From a virus: 64,000 nucleotides of DNA. The DNA lies in IMG/VR virus record IMGVR_UViG_3300027867_000003, positions 1 to 64,000 of that record; one strand, given 5' to 3'. Below, piece by piece: positions 49,831-57,360 of this stretch (within the stretch, counting starts at the first letter, position 1; every line of letters begins with the position of its first letter). The notes under the pieces were generated by a model. It was not told the DNA's origin. It saw nothing but the letters and a program-made list of their open reading frames with translations, and made no database searches. Position numbers and translations under genes: made by a program.

Positions 49831-50322
49831 ATGGCCGAACCAATGGACCTTCGCGATCTGCTTGACGCCCCAGGGACATCGTTTCCTGACCGCCCGAGTC
49901 TCCCCGGCTCAAAGACCTTCTACGGGAAGCTCCTTTCCGTCGAAGCAACTCACAGCCAGGTGAAGGGAACCCCTGCGTTCCGCTTCAACGTCCGTCTCAC
50001 GGACCCTGGTTCCGATGTTCCCAAGCCCGCCCTCGACGCAATCACGGGCGCCGGTTTCAACCTCAGCGACTACCAGGTCTACTATGACTTCTGGCTGACC
50101 CCCGGCTCCATGTCCATGCTGTGGCGCTTTCTGGAAGGTGGTGGTTTCGACCGGAACAAGGGCCTCCGGGAGCAGATGAAGCTCGACGACAGTTATAACC
50201 CCACCGCCGATACCAACGACCTGTTCCGGGGCATGGACATCATCTGCCGAACCCAACAGGCGAACGACCAGGGGCGGGTCTTCAGCAACCTCGACATGAT
50301 TGCCTTCAGGAAAGCCGCCTAA
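49831..50322 (+). CDS. probable ssDNA-binding protein (DUF669-like)
   Basis: 163 aa. KTFYGKLLSVEATHSQVKGT, FRFNVRLTDPG and FSNLDMIAFRKAA give an OB-like layout similar to DUF669-type proteins that accompany Sak4 ATPases. AAAGGA lies nine bases before the ATG. The typical acidic tail of bacterial SSB is absent. Role inferred from neighbours. Confidence 0.6.
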   Translation: MAEPMDLRDLLDAPGTSFPDRPSLPGSKTFYGKLLSVEATHSQVKGTPAFRFNVRLTDPGSDVPKPALDAITGAGFNLSDYQVYYDFWLTPGSMSMLWRFLEGGGFDRNKGLREQMKLDDSYNPTADTNDLFRGMDIICRTQQANDQGRVFSNLDMIAFRKAA

Positions 50323-50326
50323 GAGA

Positions 50327-50350
50327 TCCGTTCTCCCTCTTCGGAACGGA
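50327..50350 (+). other. RNA hairpin after the ssDNA-binding gene
   Basis: TCCGTTC and GAACGGA form a 7-bp stem with a 10-base loop five bases after the stop at 50322. There is no T-run, so it is more likely an mRNA-stability or attenuation hairpin than a terminator. Confidence 0.4.
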
Positions 50351-50352
50351 CG

Positions 50353-50490
50353 ATGACAAATGGACCCTTGTTATCTGTCCGTCCTCACCCGGCAAACGGC
50401 AGCCGGGCCGAAGAAAGTCGCGACAGGCCGGAAAGACGGCCACCCCCCTTCGGAGACCTAAGAATGCCCCCGTCGAATCCATTTGCCTAA
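50353..50490 (+). CDS. possible protein, 45 aa
   Basis: ATG 50353 to TAA 50490. Arg/Pro/Glu-rich, disordered (SRAEESRDRPERRPPPFG). It begins right after the hairpin. No ribosome-binding site of note, so it could be an untranslated spacer. Confidence 0.33.
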   Translation: MTNGPLLSVRPHPANGSRAEESRDRPERRPPPFGDLRMPPSNPFA

Positions 50491-50515
50491 ATCCGGGCAG
50501 CTCGTTCTTCGAACA

Positions 50516-50617
50516 ATGGACAACCGGCACCGATTCCTGTTCGCACCACAGGACCGGAAGCCCCGTCGACGAACCCCGGAGACAAACCCCATGACAGGAA
50601 AGGACCCCCGTCAATGA
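50516..50617 (+). CDS. possible basic peptide, 33 aa
   Basis: ATG 50516; MDNRHRFLFAPQDRKPRRR then a polar tail. Its TGA overlaps the next ATG (ATGA). The coupling is the only support. Confidence 0.35.
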   Translation: MDNRHRFLFAPQDRKPRRRTPETNPMTGKDPRQ

Positions 50618-50784
50618 TCTGGGAATACAAAATACTCGACCCCGGAGCTGAGGTCAATCTCAATGAACTCCAATCCGAGCTAAATTCCCTCGGCCTCAAT
50701 CGCTGGGAACTCGTCGGCTTCGACGACACCATGATGATCCTCAAACGAATCCGAGACGACTGGCAAAGAAAGGACGAGAGATAG
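50614..50784 (+). CDS. DUF4177-like small protein, 56 aa
   Basis: MIWEYKILDPGAEVNLNELQ followed by LNRWELVGFDDTMMIL: the WEYK...LN.LG..GWELV pattern of the small DUF4177 fold. AAAGGA lies about 12 bases upstream of the ATG. Function unknown; often found as a small phage protein. Confidence 0.68.
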   Translation: MIWEYKILDPGAEVNLNELQSELNSLGLNRWELVGFDDTMMILKRIRDDWQRKDER

Positions 50785-50787
50785 ACC

Positions 50788-52212
50788 ATGTCTCGTGATC
50801 TCGATCCCCGGAAAATCATAGTCCGAAATCGCCAACGGAAGGACCTCGGAAATCTGACATCCCTAGAGAACTCCATAAAGACCCGAGGCCAGATTCATCC
50901 AATCGTCGTTCGAACCGAGCCCGATGATTCGATTGTCCTGATGGTCGGTGGCCGAAGGCTCCAGGCTTGCATCAATCTCGGCATCCCCGTCAAGGCCGAC
51001 TTCTGGGACGACCTCGACGACACAACGGCCAAAGCCGTTGAACTAGAGGAAAACATAAAGCGAAGCGATCTGTCGTGGCGCGATCACGCCACAGCGGTCG
51101 GCGAACTCCATCAATTATACAAAGACACCCGCCCGGATTGGACTGTCCAGAAAACCGCAAGCGAAATTAGCATGGCCCCCAGCCAGATTCATCTAATTCT
51201 CACCGTATTCAAGAACCTCGCTTCGCCCCTCTTGAACAATTCCCAGAGTCTCGACCAATCTTATTCAATCCTTCAGAACACAGCTGAACGCAAAACGGCC
51301 CAAATCGTCGCCGACATAATTTCAGCGAGCAAAGAGATCTTCGACTCAGCATCGAATTCACAGGAGAAAAACAATGAAAGAGACTCTATTGGCCCTGACG
51401 GCAGGGATGATAGTGGGGTTAATAATGTCACCAATGGTCAAGGACTTATCAATTCAGAGAAGGATGATGCTGATAGCCATTCCAGCAATCTTAGCAGGAG
51501 TCTTAGTTCAACGTCTATATCACCCAAAATAATTCTGAATACCAATTTCCTCACCTGGGTCGCCAAATACAGCGGGCCTCAGTTCAACCTCATTCACTGC
51601 GACTTCCCATATAGCATCCAATATGACAGCTATGCAAAATCCATCTCTAGCACAACCGAAGATTATGATTTCTCCGGCTTCTTCGACCTCCTCGACCCGC
51701 TCGTCGAAAACATCAATAAGATCGCCTCCTATTCATCGCACATCATGTTCTGGTTTTCTATGAAATTCTACGAACAAACGAAACAAAAACTCGAATCCAG
51801 TGGTCTCTATGTCCACGACCATCCCCTAATCTGGCACAAGACTGACAACGCCGGCATCATTCCGGGTAGAGACAATGCCTTTCCCCGCCGGGTCTACGAG
51901 ACAGCATTTCTATGTTCCCGTGGTCGAAGAACCCTCGTCAAATCTCTCTCAAATACCTATGGATGTCCAACATCCGATAAACCGATTCATCCCTCTCAGA
52001 AGCCCGAGCCGATGCTAAGGCACTTTTTCTCAATGCTCATAGACGAAACAACCGATTTCTTCGACCCCACCTGCGGCAGCGGCACTGCGCTCAGGGCCGC
52101 CGACGCCGTCGGAGCCCGCTCGGTCCTCGGTGTTGAAATCGACCCTGCTTACGCCGCCTCAGCCGAAAGCGCCTTCCAGACATCCTGGCTACTCCGAAAA
52201 GCAATAAGATGA
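50788..52212 (+). CDS. ParB-domain / DNA methyltransferase fusion
   Basis: 474 aa. Residues 1-125 are a ParB/Spo0J-like domain (LENSIKTRGQIHPIVVRTE, MVGGRRLQACINLG, ELEENIKRSDLSWRD). Residues about 195-245 are a Ser/Asn/Asp-rich linker. The C-terminal 225 residues are an amino-methyltransferase (N6-adenine or N4-cytosine) with motif IV DFPYS and motif I FFDPTCGSGTALRAA plus HPSQKPEPM. It probably protects phage DNA from restriction. The linker DNA also encodes a membrane peptide in another frame (51374-51532). Confidence 0.82.
   Translation: MSRDLDPRKIIVRNRQRKDLGNLTSLENSIKTRGQIHPIVVRTEPDDSIVLMVGGRRLQACINLGIPVKADFWDDLDDTTAKAVELEENIKRSDLSWRDHATAVGELHQLYKDTRPDWTVQKTASEISMAPSQIHLILTVFKNLASPLLNNSQSLDQSYSILQNTAERKTAQIVADIISASKEIFDSASNSQEKNNERDSIGPDGRDDSGVNNVTNGQGLINSEKDDADSHSSNLSRSLSSTSISPKIILNTNFLTWVAKYSGPQFNLIHCDFPYSIQYDSYAKSISSTTEDYDFSGFFDLLDPLVENINKIASYSSHIMFWFSMKFYEQTKQKLESSGLYVHDHPLIWHKTDNAGIIPGRDNAFPRRVYETAFLCSRGRRTLVKSLSNTYGCPTSDKPIHPSQKPEPMLRHFFSMLIDETTDFFDPTCGSGTALRAADAVGARSVLGVEIDPAYAASAESAFQTSWLLRKAIR
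51374..51532 (+). CDS. overlapping 52-aa two-helix membrane protein
   Basis: Lies wholly inside the methyltransferase gene in the +1 frame. AGGAG ends seven bases before the ATG at 51374. The product has two strong membrane helices (LLALTAGMIVGLIMSPMV and MMLIAIPAILAGVLVQRL) joined by a charged turn KDLSIQRR. In the host frame this same stretch is a low-complexity Ser/Asn/Asp linker, just where a second gene could be tolerated. It could be a small holin-like or inner-membrane protein. Confidence 0.68.
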   Translation: MKETLLALTAGMIVGLIMSPMVKDLSIQRRMMLIAIPAILAGVLVQRLYHPK

Positions 52213-52949
52213 ACGCTTATTACAACGAAATAGACACCTATTGTTCTAAATGGCTAGAACGGTTAATTTCGTCCAATGTGCTACCACAGGGCATAGTAGA
52301 TAATAGAAGTATAATAATGGCTAACTATGTTAACTTAGGACTATTTAACCAATGCCATTTCTTTGCCGGAATTGGCGGATGGCCTCTAGCTTTGCGGATG
52401 TCAAATTGGCCTAAAGACGAGCCCATTTGGACCGGAAGTTGCCCATGTCAACCGTTTTCTATAGCGAGCCCAAATCGGAGTAGAACAGCCGATGACCGAC
52501 ATCAATGGCCCAACTTCTTCCAACTCATCGAAAAGCATCGACCTTCAACAGTCTTTGGAGAGCAAGTTGCAGGAATGGATGGCCTGTCATGGTTCACCGA
52601 TATCAGGAATGACCTTGAAGGAATTGACTATGCTGTTGGGGCCGCGAATTTGCCAGCTATCGGGGCACCCCACAGGAGAAGCAGAATCTTCTGGGTGGCC
52701 CACTCCAGCCGCAAGAGATTGGAAGGACCTCTCTTTACGAGAGAAAGGTTATTCGTTGCAGCGCAGGAGGCATCAGCCTTCAACAGTCACCACGGCTTAC
52801 GAACGCGGTTTAACGACAGCCCAAATCCCGCATCTACTCTGTCATATCATGGGATTTCCCGACCTATGGATATTGTGCGCGCCTTTGGAAACTCGATAGT
52901 TCCTCAAACAGCTACAATATTCATAAACCTAATTACAGAATGCCTCTAA
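52209..52949 (+). CDS. C5-cytosine DNA methyltransferase
   Basis: 246 aa. Start overlaps the previous stop (ATGA). Motif I CHFFAGIGGWPLAL, motif IV GSCPCQPFS with catalytic Cys80, motif VI FGEQVAG, motif VIII APHRRSRIFWVA and motif X RAFGNSIVPQTA. The target-recognition region is short. The 5' 140 bases are AT-rich. Half of the gene is also open and protein-like in the +1 frame. Likely DNA protection, together with the ParB-methyltransferase. Confidence 0.82.
   Translation: MNAYYNEIDTYCSKWLERLISSNVLPQGIVDNRSIIMANYVNLGLFNQCHFFAGIGGWPLALRMSNWPKDEPIWTGSCPCQPFSIASPNRSRTADDRHQWPNFFQLIEKHRPSTVFGEQVAGMDGLSWFTDIRNDLEGIDYAVGAANLPAIGAPHRRSRIFWVAHSSRKRLEGPLFTRERLFVAAQEASAFNSHHGLRTRFNDSPNPASTLSYHGISRPMDIVRAFGNSIVPQTATIFINLITECL
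52492..52899 (+). CDS. overlapping-frame protein within the methyltransferase gene
   Basis: 135 aa in the +1 frame: LQQSLESKLQEWMACHG, SGMTLKE, then SSGWPTPAARDWKDLSLRE and IMGFPDLWILCAPLETR. I recall phage and bacterial proteins with exactly these blocks (SL.S.L, TWK, WPTP..RD, WLMG.P..W..CAP), annotated separately or as methyltransferase-related. Here they are written over the cytosine methyltransferase motifs. Whether it is translated is unknown; the ATG at 52492 lacks a good ribosome-binding site. Confidence 0.42.
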   Translation: MTDINGPTSSNSSKSIDLQQSLESKLQEWMACHGSPISGMTLKELTMLLGPRICQLSGHPTGEAESSGWPTPAARDWKDLSLREKGYSLQRRRHQPSTVTTAYERGLTTAQIPHLLCHIMGFPDLWILCAPLETR

Positions 52950-53158
52950 GAAAGATTTCCCAAATGACCCTCTTTCTAGTTGCCTATTTCATTCTCAACA
53001 TAACCATCGCGTTCAAATTCCTCATCGACAGCCCGGGTCTAAAACAGAGTGTCGCCTTCATCTGTGCCTATCTTATAGCCCTTGTCGGAATTCCCGTCCT
53101 AATTGCAATCTTCATCAAAGTCAGTTTCGATCGCCTCTATAACAGAAAACCCCTTTGA
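52940..53158 (+). CDS. small membrane protein, two TM helices
   Basis: 72 aa (64 from ATG 52964). TM1 TLFLVAYFILNITIAFKFLI, TM2 VAFICAYLIALVGIPVLIAI, basic ends. Overlaps the methyltransferase stop. Size and topology resemble holins, but no endolysin was found. Second such gene within 1.6 kb after the overlapping one at 51374. Confidence 0.58.
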   Translation: MPLRKISQMTLFLVAYFILNITIAFKFLIDSPGLKQSVAFICAYLIALVGIPVLIAIFIKVSFDRLYNRKPL

Positions 53159-53174
53159 AAGGCAACTTAGAGAT

Positions 53175-54518
53175 ATGAAGGTCGTTATAGTCGGCGAAGC
53201 CTGGGGGAGGCATGAAGAACAGATGTCCCATGCCCTCGTAGGACCCTCGGGTCGCGAATTGACCCTCGAACTCGGTATCTCCGGCCTCGCCCCCTTCATG
53301 CAAATTCAATGTCATGAATGCAAAGAGATGGTCGACTTCACCGACGGCACCTGCGATAATTGCAAAAGTCGCATCTGGCCCAATGAATTCCATCTTCTCG
53401 ACTATTGGAAGAAACTGCGAACCGAACATGGTATTGCCGTCACCAACGTCTTCAACCGAAGGCCGTTTGCCCTTTATAATTTCCCCGACATCGGCTGGTC
53501 AACTTGCAAGATCATCGAAGATCGCGGAAAGTTTAGCAAAATTAAGCGCCTCTCCGACGACACCGAGCACACCGTCATCACAAAATCTGTCATCCAGAAT
53601 GACCTCGGTGGCTTCTTTTCTCCCGAGAGACAGACCCCGATGCCCCCGTGGAAAGCATCAAAGATAGTCAGCGGAACACACCTAAAGCGCGAGTTCTTCC
53701 ATCACGTCGAGAGCCTATGGACGGAAATCCGCGACCTCGACCCGACATTGATCCTCTGTCTCGGCAACGCCGCCTGCTGGGCCATCCTAGGTCAGACAAA
53801 AATCACCGCCCTCCGCGGCACAGTTTCTATGAGTGCGAAGGACCTGACAGGATTTGAGAAGAAATGCCTCGCAACTTTTCATCCTGCCGCCGTCCTTCGC
53901 GCCCCTCCCATGCGAGCGAGCGTCATTCCCGACCTGACGAAGGCCAAACGCGAAGCCGAGTTCCCCGAAATACGACGCCCCGAACGATGGCTGACAATCC
54001 CGAGTCCCAACGAGGCCGGAATAAAAGAAGGCTATGAATGGTTAAAACGACCGACTCAATCGTATTCCTGCGACATCGAAACAATCAAACGTCAAATATC
54101 TATCATCGGTTTTGGAAGATCCCCCTCAGATGCCCTGGTTATCCCCTTTAGGGATGCAAACGTCGATAACCAAGGTCATATCGTCGATGTCGGAAAGATC
54201 GCCACTGATCTCGGATTCCCTTCAACCAATATAAATTATTGGCCCACTCCGGAACTAGAATTCGAAGCCTGGAAACTCGCTATAGCAGCCCTCCAATCAG
54301 ACAAAGAGAAGATATTCCAAAACGGTATATATGATTTATCTTATATGGTCGGAATGGGCATATTTCCAAAGAACATCGCCCACGATACGATGTTGTGGCA
54401 TCATAGTCGATTCATTGAACTACCTAAGAGCTTAGGATTTTTAGGCTCTATATACTGTAATGAAATTTCGTGGAAACAGATGTCCCGACACAGCAACTCT
54501 CTAAAAAGAGACGAATAA
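53175..54518 (+). CDS. uracil-DNA glycosylase-like / 3'-5' exonuclease protein
   Basis: 447 aa from ATG 53175. Residues 1-270 are a UDG-superfamily domain: VGEAWGRHEEQ, ALVGPSGREL, TNVFNRRP, LGNAACWAILG and TFHPAAVLR, with an inserted zinc ribbon (CHECKEMVDFTDGTCDNC). Residues about 285-440 are a DnaQ-like exonuclease with motif I DIET and motif II QNGIYDLSYM, then HDTMLWHH and LPKSLGFLGS. The third exonuclease motif is encoded in the next frame. In related phages these domains are fused to the polymerase. Confidence 0.78.
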   Translation: MKVVIVGEAWGRHEEQMSHALVGPSGRELTLELGISGLAPFMQIQCHECKEMVDFTDGTCDNCKSRIWPNEFHLLDYWKKLRTEHGIAVTNVFNRRPFALYNFPDIGWSTCKIIEDRGKFSKIKRLSDDTEHTVITKSVIQNDLGGFFSPERQTPMPPWKASKIVSGTHLKREFFHHVESLWTEIRDLDPTLILCLGNAACWAILGQTKITALRGTVSMSAKDLTGFEKKCLATFHPAAVLRAPPMRASVIPDLTKAKREAEFPEIRRPERWLTIPSPNEAGIKEGYEWLKRPTQSYSCDIETIKRQISIIGFGRSPSDALVIPFRDANVDNQGHIVDVGKIATDLGFPSTNINYWPTPELEFEAWKLAIAALQSDKEKIFQNGIYDLSYMVGMGIFPKNIAHDTMLWHHSRFIELPKSLGFLGSIYCNEISWKQMSRHSNSLKRDE

Positions 54519-54520
54519 CC

Positions 54521-55999
54521 ATGCCAACAATAGCGTTCCACGAGATCGAAATTAATAAAGCCAATCAGGCCATATATTGCGGCGGGGACAATTTTCTCAC
54601 CAAAGAGATAGACCAAGTCAGGCAGAATTTGCGAGACAATGACACTCTCATATATGATCTTGAGCGAGCCCTGCAAGGCCCCGTCCTAGAACTAATGCTC
54701 CGAGGCTTCCGCGTCGACATAGACGAACGCGATAAGGCCATAGAGCTAGTCACACAGAAGCGAGCCTCAGTCGAGAAAATCCTCTCCGCCATCATAACAG
54801 CGATCCAGGGTTCCTATGATCCCAAGTTCCCCCGATCAGACAAACAACTGCGAACTCTGTTCTACGATCATATGAGGCTAATTCCAATTGAAAAGCACAT
54901 AAACGGTGAGACCAAGAGACCAATGGACAGAGAGACATTGGAGAAACTCGAACTCCAAGATAAGTGGGCCGCCCCCATCATCAATGCAATTCTCCAGTTT
55001 CGCGATCATTCGAAGTCCCTCGAAGTCCTCGAAAAGGAAATCGACTCCGATTTCCGCTGGCGATGCTCATATAATATCGGAGGGACAAATACGGGTCGTT
55101 TTAGTAGTTCCAAATCCCCCTTTGGAACAGCCAGTAATTTTCAAAATATTCATGAGGACCTTAGACGGGTCTTCATCCCCGATTCGGGATATAAGCTCTA
55201 TGGCATCGATAAGGCCCAGAGCGAATCTCACGACGTCGCCTGGTTCTGCGGTACAATTTTAGGCGACTGGACCTATCTCGACGCCTGCCAATCAGGCGAC
55301 TTACATACCTTCGTAACCCGCATGTGCTATCCTGATTGGGCCTGGACCGGAGACCTTAGAAAGGACCGTGCTTTAGCTGAACGTCGTTTTTATCGTCTCT
55401 TCACCTATCGTGACGTCTCAAAGCGCGTCGGCCATGCTACGAACTACCTTGGAACTCCCAAAGAGATTTCTCGACAAACTCGGCTACCCCAGAATATTGC
55501 TGAGGAATTCCAAGAACGCTATTTCACCGCCTTCCCGTGCATCCCGCAGATGCACCAATGGATTTCTCAAGAACTTCAACGCCACAGATTCTTAGTCAAT
55601 TCCTTCGGTCGCAGGAGAGACTTCTTCGACCGTCCAGATAGCCGCGAGACACTGAAATCGGCTGTCGCCTATATGTTTCAATCAGCGACCGCAGACGCCT
55701 TGAATTTGGGTATGTACCGTCTTTGGAAGAACATGAGAAGCAAAGTCCAACTCCTCTCCCAGCTTCACGATGCCGTTTACTTCCAAGCCCCCATCACGGA
55801 CGAAGAATCCGAAAGAACCCTAATCCGTGAATGCGTCAATTGGGTTCAGATCACCCAGAGAGATCCGAAATCAGGTCGCTCTATGACCATCCCAGGAGAG
55901 CCGGTCGGCGGCTTCAATTGGGCCCACCGATTTAGAATCCGAGAAGACGGCACGAAGGAAGAATGGAACAAACATGGCCTAGACTCAATTAGGATCTAA
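54521..55999 (+). CDS. DNA polymerase, family A, polymerase part
   Basis: 492 aa from ATG 54521; the frame is open from 54470, overlapping the previous gene by 49 bases in -1. It begins with the missing exonuclease motif (AIYCGGDNFLTKEI) and carries polymerase motif A (LYGIDKAQSESHDVAW), motif B (SKRVGHATNYLGTP) and motif C (SQLHDAVY, HDA instead of HDE). It should be the replicative polymerase, acting with or fused to the preceding protein. CTAAAAAG in the overlap could allow a -1 slip. Confidence 0.8.
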   Translation: MPTIAFHEIEINKANQAIYCGGDNFLTKEIDQVRQNLRDNDTLIYDLERALQGPVLELMLRGFRVDIDERDKAIELVTQKRASVEKILSAIITAIQGSYDPKFPRSDKQLRTLFYDHMRLIPIEKHINGETKRPMDRETLEKLELQDKWAAPIINAILQFRDHSKSLEVLEKEIDSDFRWRCSYNIGGTNTGRFSSSKSPFGTASNFQNIHEDLRRVFIPDSGYKLYGIDKAQSESHDVAWFCGTILGDWTYLDACQSGDLHTFVTRMCYPDWAWTGDLRKDRALAERRFYRLFTYRDVSKRVGHATNYLGTPKEISRQTRLPQNIAEEFQERYFTAFPCIPQMHQWISQELQRHRFLVNSFGRRRDFFDRPDSRETLKSAVAYMFQSATADALNLGMYRLWKNMRSKVQLLSQLHDAVYFQAPITDEESERTLIRECVNWVQITQRDPKSGRSMTIPGEPVGGFNWAHRFRIREDGTKEEWNKHGLDSIRI

Positions 56000-56003
56000 A
56001 GAA

Positions 56004-56390
56004 ATGGAAATCGTAGAACCCGGTCACTGGTTTAAGCTGAACAACTATTCCGGGATTTCAGAGAGCACAACTTTGTCGAAATCTCAATTAGTTTTCATGC
56101 ATAGAGTTGGTGACAATTACCCAGGAAACCACGGCTATCCGTATGATGGGACAAATTGTCAGGAAGTCCTAAGAGCCTTGATTCACCGTTGCATTTACTT
56201 AAATGGTCAGATTCCTTGCCGAGAAACAGAGAACATAATCGAGAATCTTCGTTATAGTCTAATCTTGTTCGAAGAAAGAGCAGCTAGGGTTCACGGACTA
56301 AAACTCCCCCCAAATCTTCCAAAAGATATAGAAAATACACCAACTTGCCGCCAGTGCGGTCATATAGTATGTAATCACAAGAAATTCTGA
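56004..56390 (+). CDS. conserved phage protein with PGN...GT..QEVLRALI motif
   Basis: 128 aa. LVFMHRVGDNYPGNHG, DGTNCQEVLRALIHRCIYL and the C-terminal CRQCGHIVCNH match a family of small phage proteins of unknown function; the C-terminal cysteines probably bind zinc. Starts four bases after the polymerase stop. Confidence 0.68.
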   Translation: MEIVEPGHWFKLNNYSGISESTTLSKSQLVFMHRVGDNYPGNHGYPYDGTNCQEVLRALIHRCIYLNGQIPCRETENIIENLRYSLILFEERAARVHGLKLPPNLPKDIENTPTCRQCGHIVCNHKKF

Positions 56391-56417
56391 ATCTGAGGAT
56401 CGAGAAAATTTGCCCAG

Positions 56418-56597
56418 ATGCCTTCTGACTGGATCACCGACTTTGTGGCATCCACAGAGACCATGCGAAGCCCGGATTCATTTCGCCTTTGGGGCGGCAT
56501 CGCCACAATTGCCGCCGTTCTCGAACGCCGCGTATGGACGGAGACCGACGTCGACAAACTGAAGAGGTTAGGAAAATGTCTAGAAAAAGGTGTATAA
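56418..56597 (+). pseudogene. orphaned 5' end of the P-loop ATPase gene
   Basis: 59 codons; the first 48 (MPSDWITDFVASTETM then RSPDSFRLWGGI and VLERRVWTETDVDKL) align with the start of the intact gene at 57119, 34 of 47 residues identical. After DKL the frame runs into HNH element DNA and stops. GC-rich phage codon use, unlike the replacement copy. This is the original start, cut off by the insertion; it may still be translated as a short peptide. Confidence 0.8.
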
Positions 56598-57360
56598 TCT
56601 GCGGTAATCCCGTTCATGGGAATGGGCTGTGCTCGAAACACTATCAGCGCCAACGCTTTCATGGAGACCCAAATATAATCTTAACTGTTCAAAATAAGGG
56701 GCTATTATGTAGCATTGAAGCTTGCAAAAAATCAGCTTTCACGAAAGGATTCTGCCGACAACACTACGACTCTATCACGGTATACGGCCGGGTCGACTTA
56801 ATAAGACGAGAAAAAGGAACAGGATCTATACATAGCGGCTACGTTTTCATAACTGTAAATGGAGAACAGGTCAGAGAGCACATATATTTAGCTGAAAAAG
56901 CATTAGGAAGAAAATTACCAGAAGGGGCGGTTGTCCATCACATGAATGAAGACGGAACCGACAATCATACTCCATTCAATTTAGTAATCTGTCCAGATAG
57001 AGCCTATCATAACCTACTTCATACCAGAATGCGGCAACTAAGTGGAGTCCCAGCTGTACGACGCAGAAAATCTATTACTGAACATGCTATAGACATTGAT
57101 CTATAGACCACTTTCTAGATGTCAGACTGGATAGAATCTTTTATGGATTCAACTTCCTCCCTTAGGAGTCCCGACTCATTCCGACTGTGGACCGGAATAA
57201 GCATATTAGCGTCTGTTCTAGAACGACGAGTATGGACAGAAACAGATATAGATAAACTGCACCCTAATTTGTATGTTGTACTGGCTGGAGGTCCAGCCAG
57301 CGGAAAAACTAACATGATAAAGAGATCCAGAGCCATGCTAGCTCCAATTAAAGGACTATT
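56564..57360 (+). mobile_element. HNH insertion with recoded target 5' end
   Basis: AT-rich block inserted after codon DKL of the original ATPase gene. It consists of the HNH gene, a short spacer and a new, AT-rich copy of the first about 80 codons of the ATPase gene. Around 57355-57365 the base composition returns to phage style. The left boundary is the codon after CTG at 56559-56561; the right boundary is approximate. Confidence 0.7.
56576..57106 (+). CDS. HNH homing endonuclease with C-terminal AIDIDL
   Basis: 176 aa from ATG 56576 (AGG just upstream). Two zinc-binding repeats (CIICGNPVHGNGLCSKHY, then CSIEACKKSAFTKGFCRQHY), a GYVFITVNG strand, and the HNH core AVVHHMNEDGTDNHTPFNLV. AT-rich. 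Ends TEHAIDIDL, the phage tag written with different codons (GCTATAGACATTGATCTA). It interrupts the ATPase gene start. Confidence 0.85.
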   Translation: MSRKRCIICGNPVHGNGLCSKHYQRQRFHGDPNIILTVQNKGLLCSIEACKKSAFTKGFCRQHYDSITVYGRVDLIRREKGTGSIHSGYVFITVNGEQVREHIYLAEKALGRKLPEGAVVHHMNEDGTDNHTPFNLVICPDRAYHNLLHTRMRQLSGVPAVRRRKSITEHAIDIDL

